A stretch of 64,000 bases of DNA from Salinithrix halophila (lineage in GTDB: Bacteria > Bacillota > Bacilli > Thermoactinomycetales > DSM-45169): the NCBI RefSeq assembly GCF_042650125.1, contig NZ_JBHSAP010000015.1, positions 496,001 through 560,000 of the forward strand, given 5' to 3'. Each line of letters starts with the position of its first letter. Position 1 is the stretch's first letter. Positions 9,004-16,856 of the stretch are shown piece by piece. Under the pieces are notes generated by a model. The model worked only from the letters and a program-made list of their open reading frames with translations, was not told the origin of the DNA and ran no database searches. The translations under genes and the position numbers were made by a program.

Positions 9004-9843
9004 TTACTTTGCCGCCGATGGGGTAAACACTTGTCCAAGTTCTTCGGAACGTTTTCGAGCGCGGTGGACAGCGCTTTGAAGAGCCTGGTGGAAATGGTGG
9101 TCGGCCAGGGTTTCAATCGCGGCCATGGTGGTCCCCCCCGGAGAGGTAACTTTGCGGCGCAGCTCTGCCGGGTCTTCTCCGGTTTCCAGTAGCATATGAG
9201 CAGCCCCGACCAGGGTCTGCAGGGTGAGCTGGCGGGCAACCTGGTGGGATAGCCCTTCCCTTACCCCGGCTTGTTCCAAGGCTTCTACAAAATAGTAGAT
9301 GTAGGCGGGTCCACTGCCGGAGAGACCGGTCACCGTATCCATATCTTTTTCGTCCACGATCACTGTGGAACCTATGCTGGAGAAATCGGCTACAGCCTCT
9401 TCTAGGTCGGATTTAGCGGCGTGGCGGCCGCCGCAAATGGCGGTTGCGGACCGCCCGATCATGCTGGAAGTATTGGGCATAGCTCGGATGACGGCTACTC
9501 CGGAAGCGATACGCTCTTCAATAAAGGCGGTGGAGATACCGGCAGCTACAGAGATCACCCGTTGGCCAGGACGGATTAAGCCCCCCCATTGATCGAGGGC
9601 ATCAGCCATGTCCTTCGGTTTGACGGCCAGGATGATCGTTTCGGCACGCGTCACAGCCTTTTCTTTTTCTTCAGGGCATTGGATGCTGTAATGATTTTTC
9701 AGTTGGGTCAGGCGATCCCGGTCGCATCGGTTGATGACGTGGATGCCATTAGCGTCGGCTCGCCGGCTTTTGGTCAGCCCGCCGAGGATCGCTTCGGCCA
9801 TGGAGCCGGCCCCGATAAAGCAATAGTGTTTTCTCTGTTTCAT
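9004..9843 (-). CDS. proC: Pyrroline-5-carboxylate reductase
   Basis: The enzyme reduces pyrroline-5-carboxylate to proline with NAD(P)H, the last step of proline synthesis. The 279-residue protein has the N-terminal Rossmann motif FIGAGSMAEAI, the central VIRAMPNTS block and the C-terminal signature around GLSGSGPAYIYYFVEAL and TSPGGTT. The frame extends 33 codons further, but that part is the T-box terminator hairpin; ATG 9843 has AAGGAGG seven bases upstream. Expression is predicted to respond to uncharged proline tRNA through the leader. Confidence 0.95.
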   Translation of the reverse strand: MKQRKHYCFIGAGSMAEAILGGLTKSRRADANGIHVINRCDRDRLTQLKNHYSIQCPEEKEKAVTRAETIILAVKPKDMADALDQWGGLIRPGQRVISVAAGISTAFIEERIASGVAVIRAMPNTSSMIGRSATAICGGRHAAKSDLEEAVADFSSIGSTVIVDEKDMDTVTGLSGSGPAYIYYFVEALEQAGVREGLSHQVARQLTLQTLVGAAHMLLETGEDPAELRRKVTSPGGTTMAAIETLADHHFHQALQSAVHRARKRSEELGQVFTPSAAK

Positions 9844-9878
9844 GAGGCATCCTCCTTTGAATGGTCGACTACATGCAA

Positions 9879-10155
9879 AGAGACCCTCTTTCGTCACAAG
9901 GACGAAAGAGGGTCTCTTCCGCGGTACCACCTTTTTTGGCACAAAAGTGTGCCCGGCTTGCGGAACGGCGAGGAACCACCGTTCGCTCTCGATAAGGGGA
10001 GACTCCCGTCCGATTTATCACCGTCCGCATCAGGGGTGGGTTGGGGGGACATCCCGGACGGCACCTTCCAGCCCTCGGGTGCCGCTCTCTGACCGTTAAG
10101 CCCGCCTTACTAGCCCCGTCATCGCGTTTTCATCCGTCCATATCCGGTCTGTAGT
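9879..10155 (-). promoter_or_regulatory. T-box riboswitch, proline-specific, controlling proC
   Basis: On the minus strand the leader shows the T-box landmarks in order: stem I base with GATGA, the specifier-loop AGTA (10111-10108), distal AGAGAG and GGGCTGG elements, a specifier triplet CCC (10040-10038, proline) followed by the expected A, the T-box AGGTGGTACCGCGG (9933-9920), and a long terminator stem (9879-9918). The CCC specifier fits the downstream proC. The U-tract after the terminator is short. Leader organisation and specifier were read by eye from the motif order. Confidence 0.9.
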
Positions 10156-10162
10156 TCTTACT

Positions 10163-10192
10163 ATTATGCAATCCATGGCAAAAGGATGTCAA
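10163..10192 (-). promoter_or_regulatory. Sigma-A promoter of the proC T-box leader
   Basis: A perfect TTGACA (10192-10187) and CATAAT (10168-10163) are spaced by 18 bases, placing transcription start near 10156, just ahead of stem I of the T-box. Confidence 0.75.
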
Positions 10193-10364
10193 GGGTGGGA
10201 ACATTTTTCCACCGTTTGCTTCGGCATGAGGCGGGTAAGTAGGGAATGTATCCGGTGAAAGCCTAATTGAAAAAAATAGTCCATTCACTGAATCAATTCT
10301 GAAAATATGTTTTATAAACTCCCTTATTTGGAAATACATGAGAATGTGTAAGGCGGGTGGTCGA

Positions 10365-10907
10365 ATGAAAGAGTGCAAAACAGGGGATATCCTCCGCATA
10401 GAGAGTTATAAACACAATGGCAAGCTTCATCGCACTTGGGAGAGGTCCATTGTTCTGGAGGGCGGTGATCCTCTTCTCTTGGCCAACCGGAATGTCCGTG
10501 TGACGGAAGCAGACGGGCGGCAATGGATTTCTAGGAATTTGGCGATTTGTCAGTTTCATAGAACCAAGTGGTTCAATACGATAGTATTGTTCAATTTCAG
10601 GAAGAAGTACCGCTGGTATTGTAACATCGCCTCTCCATGCCGTCTGGAAGCAGAACGTCTCATTTATACGGACTATGACCTAGATCTGTCGGTTGACGAG
10701 ACAGGGAAGGCGCGGTGGCTGGACCGGAATGAATTCGAAGAAAATCGGCGGCGTATGGCTTACCCCCAGCACGTTATCCGTGAAGTGAAGAGAGCAGCCG
10801 CTGAGTTGGACGATCGTTTCCGAGCTGGAAGGGAACCTTTCACTCCGGCATTTGTCCAAGCAGGATATCATCGATATCTTTCTTATGAAAAACAATTGAT
10901 GGGGTGA
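10365..10907 (+). CDS. DUF402 nucleoside tri/diphosphatase-like protein (YgaC/Ntdp type)
   Basis: The 180-residue protein matches the DUF402 family of staphylococcal Ntdp and Bacillus YgaC: MKECKTGDILRIESYKHNGK at the start, RKKYRWYCNIASPC and the acidic YTDYDLDLSVDETG in the middle. Family members hydrolyse nucleoside tri- and diphosphates in a metal-dependent way. The frame opens nine codons earlier, but ATG 10365 gives the family's usual length. It is followed closely by a signal peptidase gene and may be co-transcribed. Confidence 0.82.
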   Translation: MKECKTGDILRIESYKHNGKLHRTWERSIVLEGGDPLLLANRNVRVTEADGRQWISRNLAICQFHRTKWFNTIVLFNFRKKYRWYCNIASPCRLEAERLIYTDYDLDLSVDETGKARWLDRNEFEENRRRMAYPQHVIREVKRAAAELDDRFRAGREPFTPAFVQAGYHRYLSYEKQLMG

Positions 10908-10918
10908 AGTGATGACAC

Positions 10919-11446
10919 ATGAGCAAATCTAGACCAAGGTTTATTTCCTGGTTGAGGACCTTTTTGTTGGCCGTTTCCTTCGCATTGGTGATCAACCAGT
11001 TCGGGATGGCGCTGTCGGTCGTCAACGGCACATCTATGCAGCCGACACTTGAAAACGGAGATCGATTGTTGATTAACAAATTTCATTTCTTATTGAACGA
11101 ACCCGAACGCGGGGATGTGGTTACGTTCAAGGATCCTTCTCATAAAGGGCGTTACTTAGTGAAACGTGTCGTAGGGGTGCCAGGAGACCGGATCGAAATC
11201 AAGAAAGGTGAACTTTACCGGAACGGTAAAGTAGTATACGAGCCCTATATCGACACCGAAATTGAAGATGGTAATTATGGGCCTGTGGATGTTAAACCCA
11301 ATCGCATTTTTGTGATGGGAGATAACCGCCACCGGTATGCCAGCCGTGACAGCCGTTACCAAAGCGTCGGTCTTGTACCCGATAGGCTTCTCGAAGGAAA
11401 AGTGGAATTGATCCTCTGGAGACCGTCATTGGCTGCCTTTCTCTGA
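10919..11446 (+). CDS. sipS/lepB-like: Signal peptidase I
   Basis: A 175-residue type I signal peptidase of the short Gram-positive form. A single N-terminal membrane anchor (about residues 11-30) is followed by the nucleophile Ser39 in GTSMQPTL and the general base Lys82 in YLVKRVVGVPGD. The conserved box MGDNR...SRDSR is near residues 137-148. It removes signal peptides from secreted precursors at the outer membrane face. The start lies 12 bases after the DUF402 gene. Confidence 0.93.
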   Translation: MSKSRPRFISWLRTFLLAVSFALVINQFGMALSVVNGTSMQPTLENGDRLLINKFHFLLNEPERGDVVTFKDPSHKGRYLVKRVVGVPGDRIEIKKGELYRNGKVVYEPYIDTEIEDGNYGPVDVKPNRIFVMGDNRHRYASRDSRYQSVGLVPDRLLEGKVELILWRPSLAAFL

Positions 11447-11493
11447 TGGAAACCAAATTATAAAAAAAGTCAAAAACTGTTCACAAAAACCTT

Positions 11494-11522
11494 TTGCGCT
11501 GATTTTTATACGAGCGCATAAT
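11494..11522 (+). promoter_or_regulatory. Putative sigma-A promoter of codY
   Basis: TTGCGC (11494-11499) and CATAAT (11517-11522) have a 17-base spacer. This would give a 5' untranslated region of about 160 bases before codY. Confidence 0.5.
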
Positions 11523-11687
11523 AGTGAAGAGGTTGGGGCTGATCGATTCTTTCACATCGCCAATCGATAAATGTTTCGCGCAAGGACGCGGTTCCGTCGG
11601 TGCTTGGCTTGGACGGGGCGTCCGCGCTGACTGTGAATAAAGAAACGAGTGAATCTTAAAAACAGTTTTCAGGGAGGACCTGTCCAT

Positions 11688-12467
11688 ATGGATCTTTTAA
11701 ACAAAACACGCCGCATTTCACGGATCTTACAGAAAAATGTCGGTCATCACCTGGTTGATTTCGACCAAGTGGCTGAAGCTTTAAGTGATGTCATTGGAGC
11801 CAATATCTACGTGGTGAGCCCGGAAGGGGAAATTCTCGGTTTGGCAACCAACCATGACATTGAAAACGAGCGGATGCAAAAATATCTGAAAGAGCGCCAA
11901 TTTCCAGAGGAGTATGCCACCCTTCTGATGGAAGTGGAGAAGACCACATTCAACGTTAGTGTGGACAGCCCCTACACGGCTTACCCCGTAGAGATGAAAG
12001 ATATGTTCAAACATGGGTACACCACTCTAGTGCCGGTCGTCGGTGGCGGGGATCACCTGGGAACCCTGGTTCTCTCCCGAATCAATGAGGAGTTCGTGGA
12101 TGACGATATGGTACTGGCTGAATATGGGGCCACGGTCGTCGGCATGGAGATTCTTCGGGAACGGGCGGGCAAGATTGAAGATGAAGCCCGCAGCCGTGCT
12201 GTTGTCCAACTGGCTATCAATTCCCTTTCCTACAGTGAGTTGGAAGCTGCTGAGCATATTTTCAATGAATTGGAAGGGAATGAAGGCTTGCTGGTAGCGA
12301 GTAAAATTGCCGACCGGGTCGGTATCACCCGTTCTGTAATCGTCAATGCCCTGCGGAAATTGGAAAGTGCCGGGGTCGTAGAATCTCGCTCTCTCGGGAT
12401 GAAAGGAACCTACATCAAAATCCTGAACAACAAGCTCTTGCCAGCTCTAGAAAAAGCCCGTAGCTAA
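11688..12467 (+). CDS. codY: GTP- and branched-chain-amino-acid-sensing repressor CodY
   Basis: At 259 residues it equals the Bacillus protein in length. The N-terminal GAF domain (about 1-155, beginning MDLLNKTRRISRILQ) binds branched-chain amino acids, and the C-terminal winged helix contains the HTH ASKIADRVGITRSVIVNALR. CodY represses stationary-phase and nutrient-acquisition genes in rich conditions. ATG 11688 has GGGAGG upstream; an earlier in-frame ATG has none. In Bacillus codY ends the xerC-clpQ-clpY operon; here it stands alone with its own promoter and a strong terminator. Confidence 0.96.
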   Translation: MDLLNKTRRISRILQKNVGHHLVDFDQVAEALSDVIGANIYVVSPEGEILGLATNHDIENERMQKYLKERQFPEEYATLLMEVEKTTFNVSVDSPYTAYPVEMKDMFKHGYTTLVPVVGGGDHLGTLVLSRINEEFVDDDMVLAEYGATVVGMEILRERAGKIEDEARSRAVVQLAINSLSYSELEAAEHIFNELEGNEGLLVASKIADRVGITRSVIVNALRKLESAGVVESRSLGMKGTYIKILNNKLLPALEKARS

Positions 12468-12478
12468 AGGGGAAGAAG

Positions 12479-12512
12479 GCGGCCGCCGGATCATCCGGCG
12501 GCCGCTTTTTTT
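12479..12512 (+). terminator. Terminator of codY
   Basis: A perfect 12-bp GC-rich stem (12479-12490 with 12494-12505) and a three-base loop are followed by seven T. Confidence 0.92.
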
Positions 12513-12544
12513 GTCGTGTGGGCTTTCAGGGACAGACTGGGAAA

Positions 12545-12635
12545 NNNNNNNNNNNNNNNNNNNNNNNNNNNNNNNNNNNNNNNNNNNNNNNNNNNNNNNN
12601 NNNNNNNNNNNNNNNNNNNNNNNNNNNNNNNNNNN
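12545..12635. other. Assembly gap of 91 N
   Basis: The sequence is unknown between the codY terminator and the NIPSNAP gene. No gene can be claimed across it. Confidence 0.99.
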
Positions 12636-12716
12636 TCGATGAACTTGCCTTCCTTTCCATCATTAGGATAAGGTCTTAAGAGCAGGGGGTGGATGGATGG
12701 GGGAAAGGGGTACTCC

Positions 12717-13031
12717 ATGCTATTCCGCAAAAGGGTCTACAAGATCCCGCCGGAAATGGCCGACGACTTCAACCATTATTTCAATCGATTCGTCCATCCG
12801 GTTCAGATGAAATACGGAGCGAAACTGGTTGGTCGATGGACCAACGAGGGTAAGACTGAGGTGACGGCGATTTGGCAATATGCCGGCCTCTCTCATTACG
12901 AAGAAATCCAGAAGCACGTCGCAGCGGATCCGCTGTCCCGGAGAGAGCGGGAGGAATGCATCCGGGTTGGTCTGGATCTTAGCATGGTTTTGGTGGAGGA
13001 AGAATTTATCGGCAAATCCATCGATGAGTAG
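12717..13031 (+). CDS. NIPSNAP family protein
   Basis: A 104-residue single-domain protein of the dimeric alpha/beta-barrel NIPSNAP type, with the usual start MLFRKRVYKIPPE, the core GRWTNEGKTEVTAIWQYAGLSHYEEI and a terminal VLVEEEFI strand. Bacterial members have no established reaction. ATG 12717 follows GGGAAAGGGG, and an ATG eight codons earlier is unlikely. Confidence 0.8.
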   Translation: MLFRKRVYKIPPEMADDFNHYFNRFVHPVQMKYGAKLVGRWTNEGKTEVTAIWQYAGLSHYEEIQKHVAADPLSRREREECIRVGLDLSMVLVEEEFIGKSIDE

Positions 13032-13232
13032 GATCTGGTTGATACGAGGGGGAAAGGTAACAACCTTGGAACCCGAGGAATCCCTCTCTCTCAAAAAAGC
13101 GTTTAGAGGTTAAAAGGATTACACGACCTTATCGAAGGCCGTGTGATGATGATCGCCTATCCCTTTTGTATAATAGAGGGGTTCGATCAGAACGGGGCGG
13201 GGAGATTTTTTGTCATTGGGAGATGAAAGCTA

Positions 13233-15014
13233 TTGGGGAGTGTTCGGAGATACCTTCGTTTTATACGACCCTATCGAAAAGAAATCGCAACGACCATGGT
13301 TGTTGGCGTACTCAAGTTCGGCATTCCCCTCCTCCTGCCGTTGATCCTGAAGTATGTTGTCGATGACCTGTTATTGACGGATCGCCCTACGGAGGAGAAG
13401 TTGGATCGCTTGTTCTGGGTCTTGGCAGGTTCTTTTTTTGTATTTACGGTTTTGCGTTGGCCTATTGAATATTATCGACAGTATTTCGCGCAGTGGACAG
13501 CGAGTAAAGTGCTGTTTGACGTCCGCAGCCGTCTTTTTGCCCACTTGCAGAAGCTTTCGCTTCGTTTTTATAACAACCAGAAAGTTGGGCAGCTCATCTC
13601 TCGAGTCATCCATGATGTGGAACAGACAAAAGAATTCGTGGTGACGGGGATGATGAACATCTGGCTGGATATGATTACTCTTTTTATCGCCATCGGGATC
13701 ATGGTTTGGATGGATCCGGGGATGACGCTCGTCTCTCTGGCAGTCTTTCCGCTATACGGGGTGGCGGTCAAATATTTCTACAAACGGCTTCGCCATTTGA
13801 CCAGGGAGCGATCCCAGGCGCTGGCTGAAATGCAGGGACATTTGCATGAACGGATCCAGGGAGTTTCCGTGATCCGGGCCTTCAACCTTGAAAAGCACGA
13901 ACAGGAGCAGTTTCAGGTGCAGAACCGCAATTTCCTGGATCGTGCCCTAGCCCATTCCCGTTGGAACGGGAAAACCTTCGCCGTCATCAATACGATTACG
14001 GATATCGCACCGATCCTCCTCATCGGTTTTGCTGCGTACCAGGTGATTGAGGGAGATGTAACCATCGGGGAGATGACGGCCTTTTACGGTTATCTCGGCC
14101 TGATCTACTCACCGGTTCGGAGACTGGTTAACGCGTCCACGACCCTCACTCAGTCTCTAGCCTCGATGGACCGGGTTTTCGAACTATTGGATGAGCCATA
14201 CGATATCAAAGACCAGGCTGGAGCGGGTGAGCTAGGCCGTGCCCGGGGCGCCATCGCCTTTCATGATGTTCGTTTCTCCTATGGGAAGGGTGGAGAAGAA
14301 GTGCTGAAAGGAGTGGATCTGGAGATTAAGCCGGGACAAACGGTGGCGCTTGTAGGGATGAGCGGCGGGGGGAAGTCCTCCATCGTTTCTCTTATACCCC
14401 GGTTTTACGATGTCCAGGAAGGACAGGTGATGGTGGACGGACGAGATGTACGTGACTGGACCCTGGCCAGTTTGCGAGAACAGATCGGAATCGTTCTCCA
14501 AGATAACATCCTGTTTAGCGGAAGTGTGCTGGACAACATTCGGATGGGGAAGCCAGGCGCCTCCATGGAGGAAGTGGAGGCGGTTGCCCGGGCAGCCAAT
14601 GCCCATGATTTCATCCTTGAACTCCCTCATGGGTACAGGACAGAGATTGGCGAGCGAGGGGTGAAACTTTCCGGAGGACAGAAACAACGGGTCGCCATCG
14701 CCCGTGTTTTCCTGAAAGATCCGGCAATCCTCATCCTGGACGAAGCTACCTCCGCTCTCGACTTGAAATCCGAGCAGTTGATCCAAGAATCTCTCAACCG
14801 CTTAGCGGAAAATAGAACGACGCTGATTGTGGCCCACCGCCTTTCAACGATCACCCACGCCGACCGAATCTATCTCATAGAAAACGGTCGAATCGTGGAA
14901 AAGGGAAGCCACGGGGAACTGATGAACGCTGGCGGTCGGTATGCGCGTCTCTTCAGTGTGCAAAATCTAGAAGGGGCAGGGGAACCGGCCAGTCATACGA
15001 CCGGAGCACCTTGA
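13233..15014 (+). CDS. ABC exporter half-transporter (fused membrane and ATPase domains)
   Basis: The 593-residue protein has six membrane helices (about 20-310) followed by an ATPase domain with Walker A GMSGGGKSS, signature LSGGQKQR, Walker B AILILDEATSALD and the H-loop VAHRLS. It belongs to the type IV multidrug/lipid exporter family, works as a dimer and has an unknown substrate. The only possible upstream start after an in-frame stop is TTG 13233, with GGGAG ten bases before it. That gives MGSVRRYLRFIRPY, a typical beginning for this subfamily. A TATAAT at 13169-13174 may be its -10 box, but the -35 is weak. Confidence 0.92.
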   Translation: MGSVRRYLRFIRPYRKEIATTMVVGVLKFGIPLLLPLILKYVVDDLLLTDRPTEEKLDRLFWVLAGSFFVFTVLRWPIEYYRQYFAQWTASKVLFDVRSRLFAHLQKLSLRFYNNQKVGQLISRVIHDVEQTKEFVVTGMMNIWLDMITLFIAIGIMVWMDPGMTLVSLAVFPLYGVAVKYFYKRLRHLTRERSQALAEMQGHLHERIQGVSVIRAFNLEKHEQEQFQVQNRNFLDRALAHSRWNGKTFAVINTITDIAPILLIGFAAYQVIEGDVTIGEMTAFYGYLGLIYSPVRRLVNASTTLTQSLASMDRVFELLDEPYDIKDQAGAGELGRARGAIAFHDVRFSYGKGGEEVLKGVDLEIKPGQTVALVGMSGGGKSSIVSLIPRFYDVQEGQVMVDGRDVRDWTLASLREQIGIVLQDNILFSGSVLDNIRMGKPGASMEEVEAVARAANAHDFILELPHGYRTEIGERGVKLSGGQKQRVAIARVFLKDPAILILDEATSALDLKSEQLIQESLNRLAENRTTLIVAHRLSTITHADRIYLIENGRIVEKGSHGELMNAGGRYARLFSVQNLEGAGEPASHTTGAP

Positions 15015-15034
15015 ACCATTGGGAGGAGAAACGA

Positions 15035-15454
15035 GTGGAAAAGTCATTCCCGATCAAATACGAATGGGATATCGTTGCCATTCGAAAGTCGGTGAGGGAA
15101 CTGGCCCGGGAACATGGGTTCAGCGAATTGAACCAGGCCCGTATCGTGCAATCGGTATCTGAATTGGCCAGTAACGTCGTTCATCACGCAGTGGAGGGGA
15201 TGGTTCAGGTGGAATCAGTCCAGGGAGAGGGCAAAGCAGGGATTCGGATTATCGTGCAGGATTTCGGGCCAGGCATCGAAGATCTAGATCAAATTATCCG
15301 CCTGTCTGAATCCCCTACTTCCATGGAAGGATACGGACTGAAGCAAGTGCGGGAACTGATGGATGAGTTCTCTATTCGTGCGGTGGACGGAAAGGGAACC
15401 TATGTATCTGTAACGAAATGGAAAGATGAGTCCGACCTGAGGCCCTCCGACTAA
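15035..15454 (+). CDS. RsbT-like serine kinase / anti-sigma regulatory factor
   Basis: The 139-residue protein is an HATPase_c_2 domain that follows Bacillus RsbT throughout: EWDIVAIR, the GF...QARI block, the N-box SELASNVVHHA, the G1 box DFGPGI and the C-terminal LMDEFSI...GKGTYVSVTKW. RsbT phosphorylates the STAS protein RsbS and activates RsbU in the general stress cascade. No rsbS, rsbR or rsbU is adjacent, so its partner is unknown. GTG 15035 is preceded by GGGAGGAG; the frame starts earlier at TTG 15011, overlapping the ABC gene. Probably co-transcribed with it. Confidence 0.85.
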   Translation: MEKSFPIKYEWDIVAIRKSVRELAREHGFSELNQARIVQSVSELASNVVHHAVEGMVQVESVQGEGKAGIRIIVQDFGPGIEDLDQIIRLSESPTSMEGYGLKQVRELMDEFSIRAVDGKGTYVSVTKWKDESDLRPSD

Positions 15455-15569
15455 GATATCCACAACCGATGGAGAACGAAAATGGATAACTCTTCACCCT
15501 CCTTCTGTCCTCTACGTCCCCGGCATAAGCTTTTATAAGGAGACAGGCACGAAGGAGTGGGATGGAGGG

Positions 15570-16391
15570 ATGAAGAAGGCGGTAGAACAGTTGAAAAGCA
15601 TAGCACGTTGGCTGATCGTGCTGTTGCTTCTTTTTTCCGTCTTCTGTCAGGTGGAGGATTTTTGGGTGCGTGGAAAGCCGGGACAAGAGGCAACGGCTTT
15701 CGCTCCCTTGCTGATGCCCGGTTTGCAAGCCCGGGGCCAAGTCACACACAGAAGTTGGTTTCCTTTTTACATACGAGATACCGAGATCTCCCTGTTTTCC
15801 CGCCGGTCGGGAAGGTGGCGGTTTGAAGGAACGCTGTTGGAGAGGAGACAGGGCCTCTCTTCGGAAATCCGTCTGTTTCGGATGGATGCGAATACCTTAC
15901 CCCGCTTTACACCGCCGAACATCCGCGGAAAACCGGAGAGCAAGGAGGCCGCCGTCTGGATGGCCCTGGAGGAAATGCCGCCCCATGCGCGGGTTCGCTT
16001 CTCTTTTTCTACCCGCCACCCCGTTTCGCCGGAAGGGCTACTCGATATGCTGTCTCCCTATCGGCTCCGCGTGGAGTGGATGCCGATCTGGGAAGCATCC
16101 GGGCCGCATTTGGCCCATCCCCTTGGTATTCCAGCCGGAGAAGAGGGGGGGATCACCCCAACCAACTTGCCGAAACGGCGGAGTTTGCTGATGGAAACAT
16201 TGGGAGAGCAGAGTCGTCCAGTGAAGTGGCTGGGTGAAACCTTTGATCCAGCCCATCACAGGCAATTGTTGGCTTCGGGGCCCTTACGGGTATATGGCGC
16301 CGTCGTTGAAGGCTCCGTCGAAGAGATTCTGCGGCTGAGAGGGCTTCTGGAGCTTCGTCATCCGGAAATCATCGATACCGGTTTGCACTGA
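15570..16391 (+). CDS. Membrane-anchored Sigma_reg_C domain protein (YhdL anti-sigma-like)
   Basis: A 273-residue protein with one N-terminal transmembrane helix (about 10-27) and an extracytoplasmic part matching the C-terminal sigma-regulator domain of Bacillus YhdL: ALEEMPPHARVRFSFSTRHPVSPEGLLDML, the YRLRVEWMPIW strand, LGIPAGEEG, and near the end YGAVVEGSVEEILRLR. The cytoplasmic part that binds an ECF sigma factor is reduced to about ten residues, and no ECF sigma gene is adjacent, so classical anti-sigma action is doubtful. The ribosome site is AAGGAG at a long spacing. It follows the RsbT-like gene. Confidence 0.7.
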   Translation: MKKAVEQLKSIARWLIVLLLLFSVFCQVEDFWVRGKPGQEATAFAPLLMPGLQARGQVTHRSWFPFYIRDTEISLFSRRSGRWRFEGTLLERRQGLSSEIRLFRMDANTLPRFTPPNIRGKPESKEAAVWMALEEMPPHARVRFSFSTRHPVSPEGLLDMLSPYRLRVEWMPIWEASGPHLAHPLGIPAGEEGGITPTNLPKRRSLLMETLGEQSRPVKWLGETFDPAHHRQLLASGPLRVYGAVVEGSVEEILRLRGLLELRHPEIIDTGLH

Positions 16392-16422
16392 CTATCCGAT
16401 GGGATTTTTGTCAATAACCTCG

Positions 16423-16447
16423 CCGTCCTGGGTAGGGGACGGTTTTT
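16423..16447 (+). terminator. Terminator after the Sigma_reg_C gene
   Basis: A CCGTCC/GGACGG stem with an eight-base loop is followed by TTTTTAT. Confidence 0.8.
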
Positions 16448-16523
16448 ATATGGCTTCTTTTCGACAGCGTTTTTTCCCTTCCAATGTGTATGTATCTATA
16501 TTATGAACCTTTTAGGGCCGCTC

Positions 16524-16553
16524 TTGACGCTTATCGGAAGATACATCTAAAAT
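16524..16553 (+). promoter_or_regulatory. Putative sigma-A promoter of the first cta cluster
   Basis: TTGACG (16524-16529) and TAAAAT (16548-16553) are spaced by 18 bases, about 300 bases before ctaB. Confidence 0.5.
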
Positions 16554-16554
16554 G

Positions 16555-16856
16555 GTACTGAGCTATACTGCCATCTATTGTATACACTCTGCTAAATGAT
16601 GGGGAAGACCCCATCATGCCTTCGTAGTCTTGACTAAATTTAGCATAAGCCGGTGTCGACAGACCGCGAAGCCTTTCGACGCTTCCGACCCCGGCCTAAC
16701 ACGCTGGGGCCCTGTCCTTTGAAGGACATGGACGGGGTTTTTCCAGCGCAGTTTTTTTGCGGTCTTTCCCAACTGAGATGAATGAGAATCCGCGGGTACC
16801 TGCGGGGCAGTATATTCGATTCTCTTTGGGCCCGGTCCATAGAAAGGAGGGGTACC
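16555..16856 (+). promoter_or_regulatory. Long leader region before ctaB with successive hairpins
   Basis: About 300 non-coding bases. They contain CCCCGGC/GCTGGGG (16690-16710) and, directly after, GTCCTT/AAGGAC followed by a GACGGGG and five T near 16737-16741. The CCCCG of the first hairpin could instead pair with CGGGG before the T run, giving mutually exclusive structures as in attenuators. I match no known riboswitch class. Confidence 0.35.

Noticed and set aside
9844..9942. 33-codon N-terminal extension of ProC
   Set aside because: The region is the T-box terminator hairpin, and the internal ATG has the ribosome site and family N-terminus.
12491..12730. An 80-codon minus frame across the assembly gap
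   Set aside because: About a third is unknown sequence and it covers the codY terminator.
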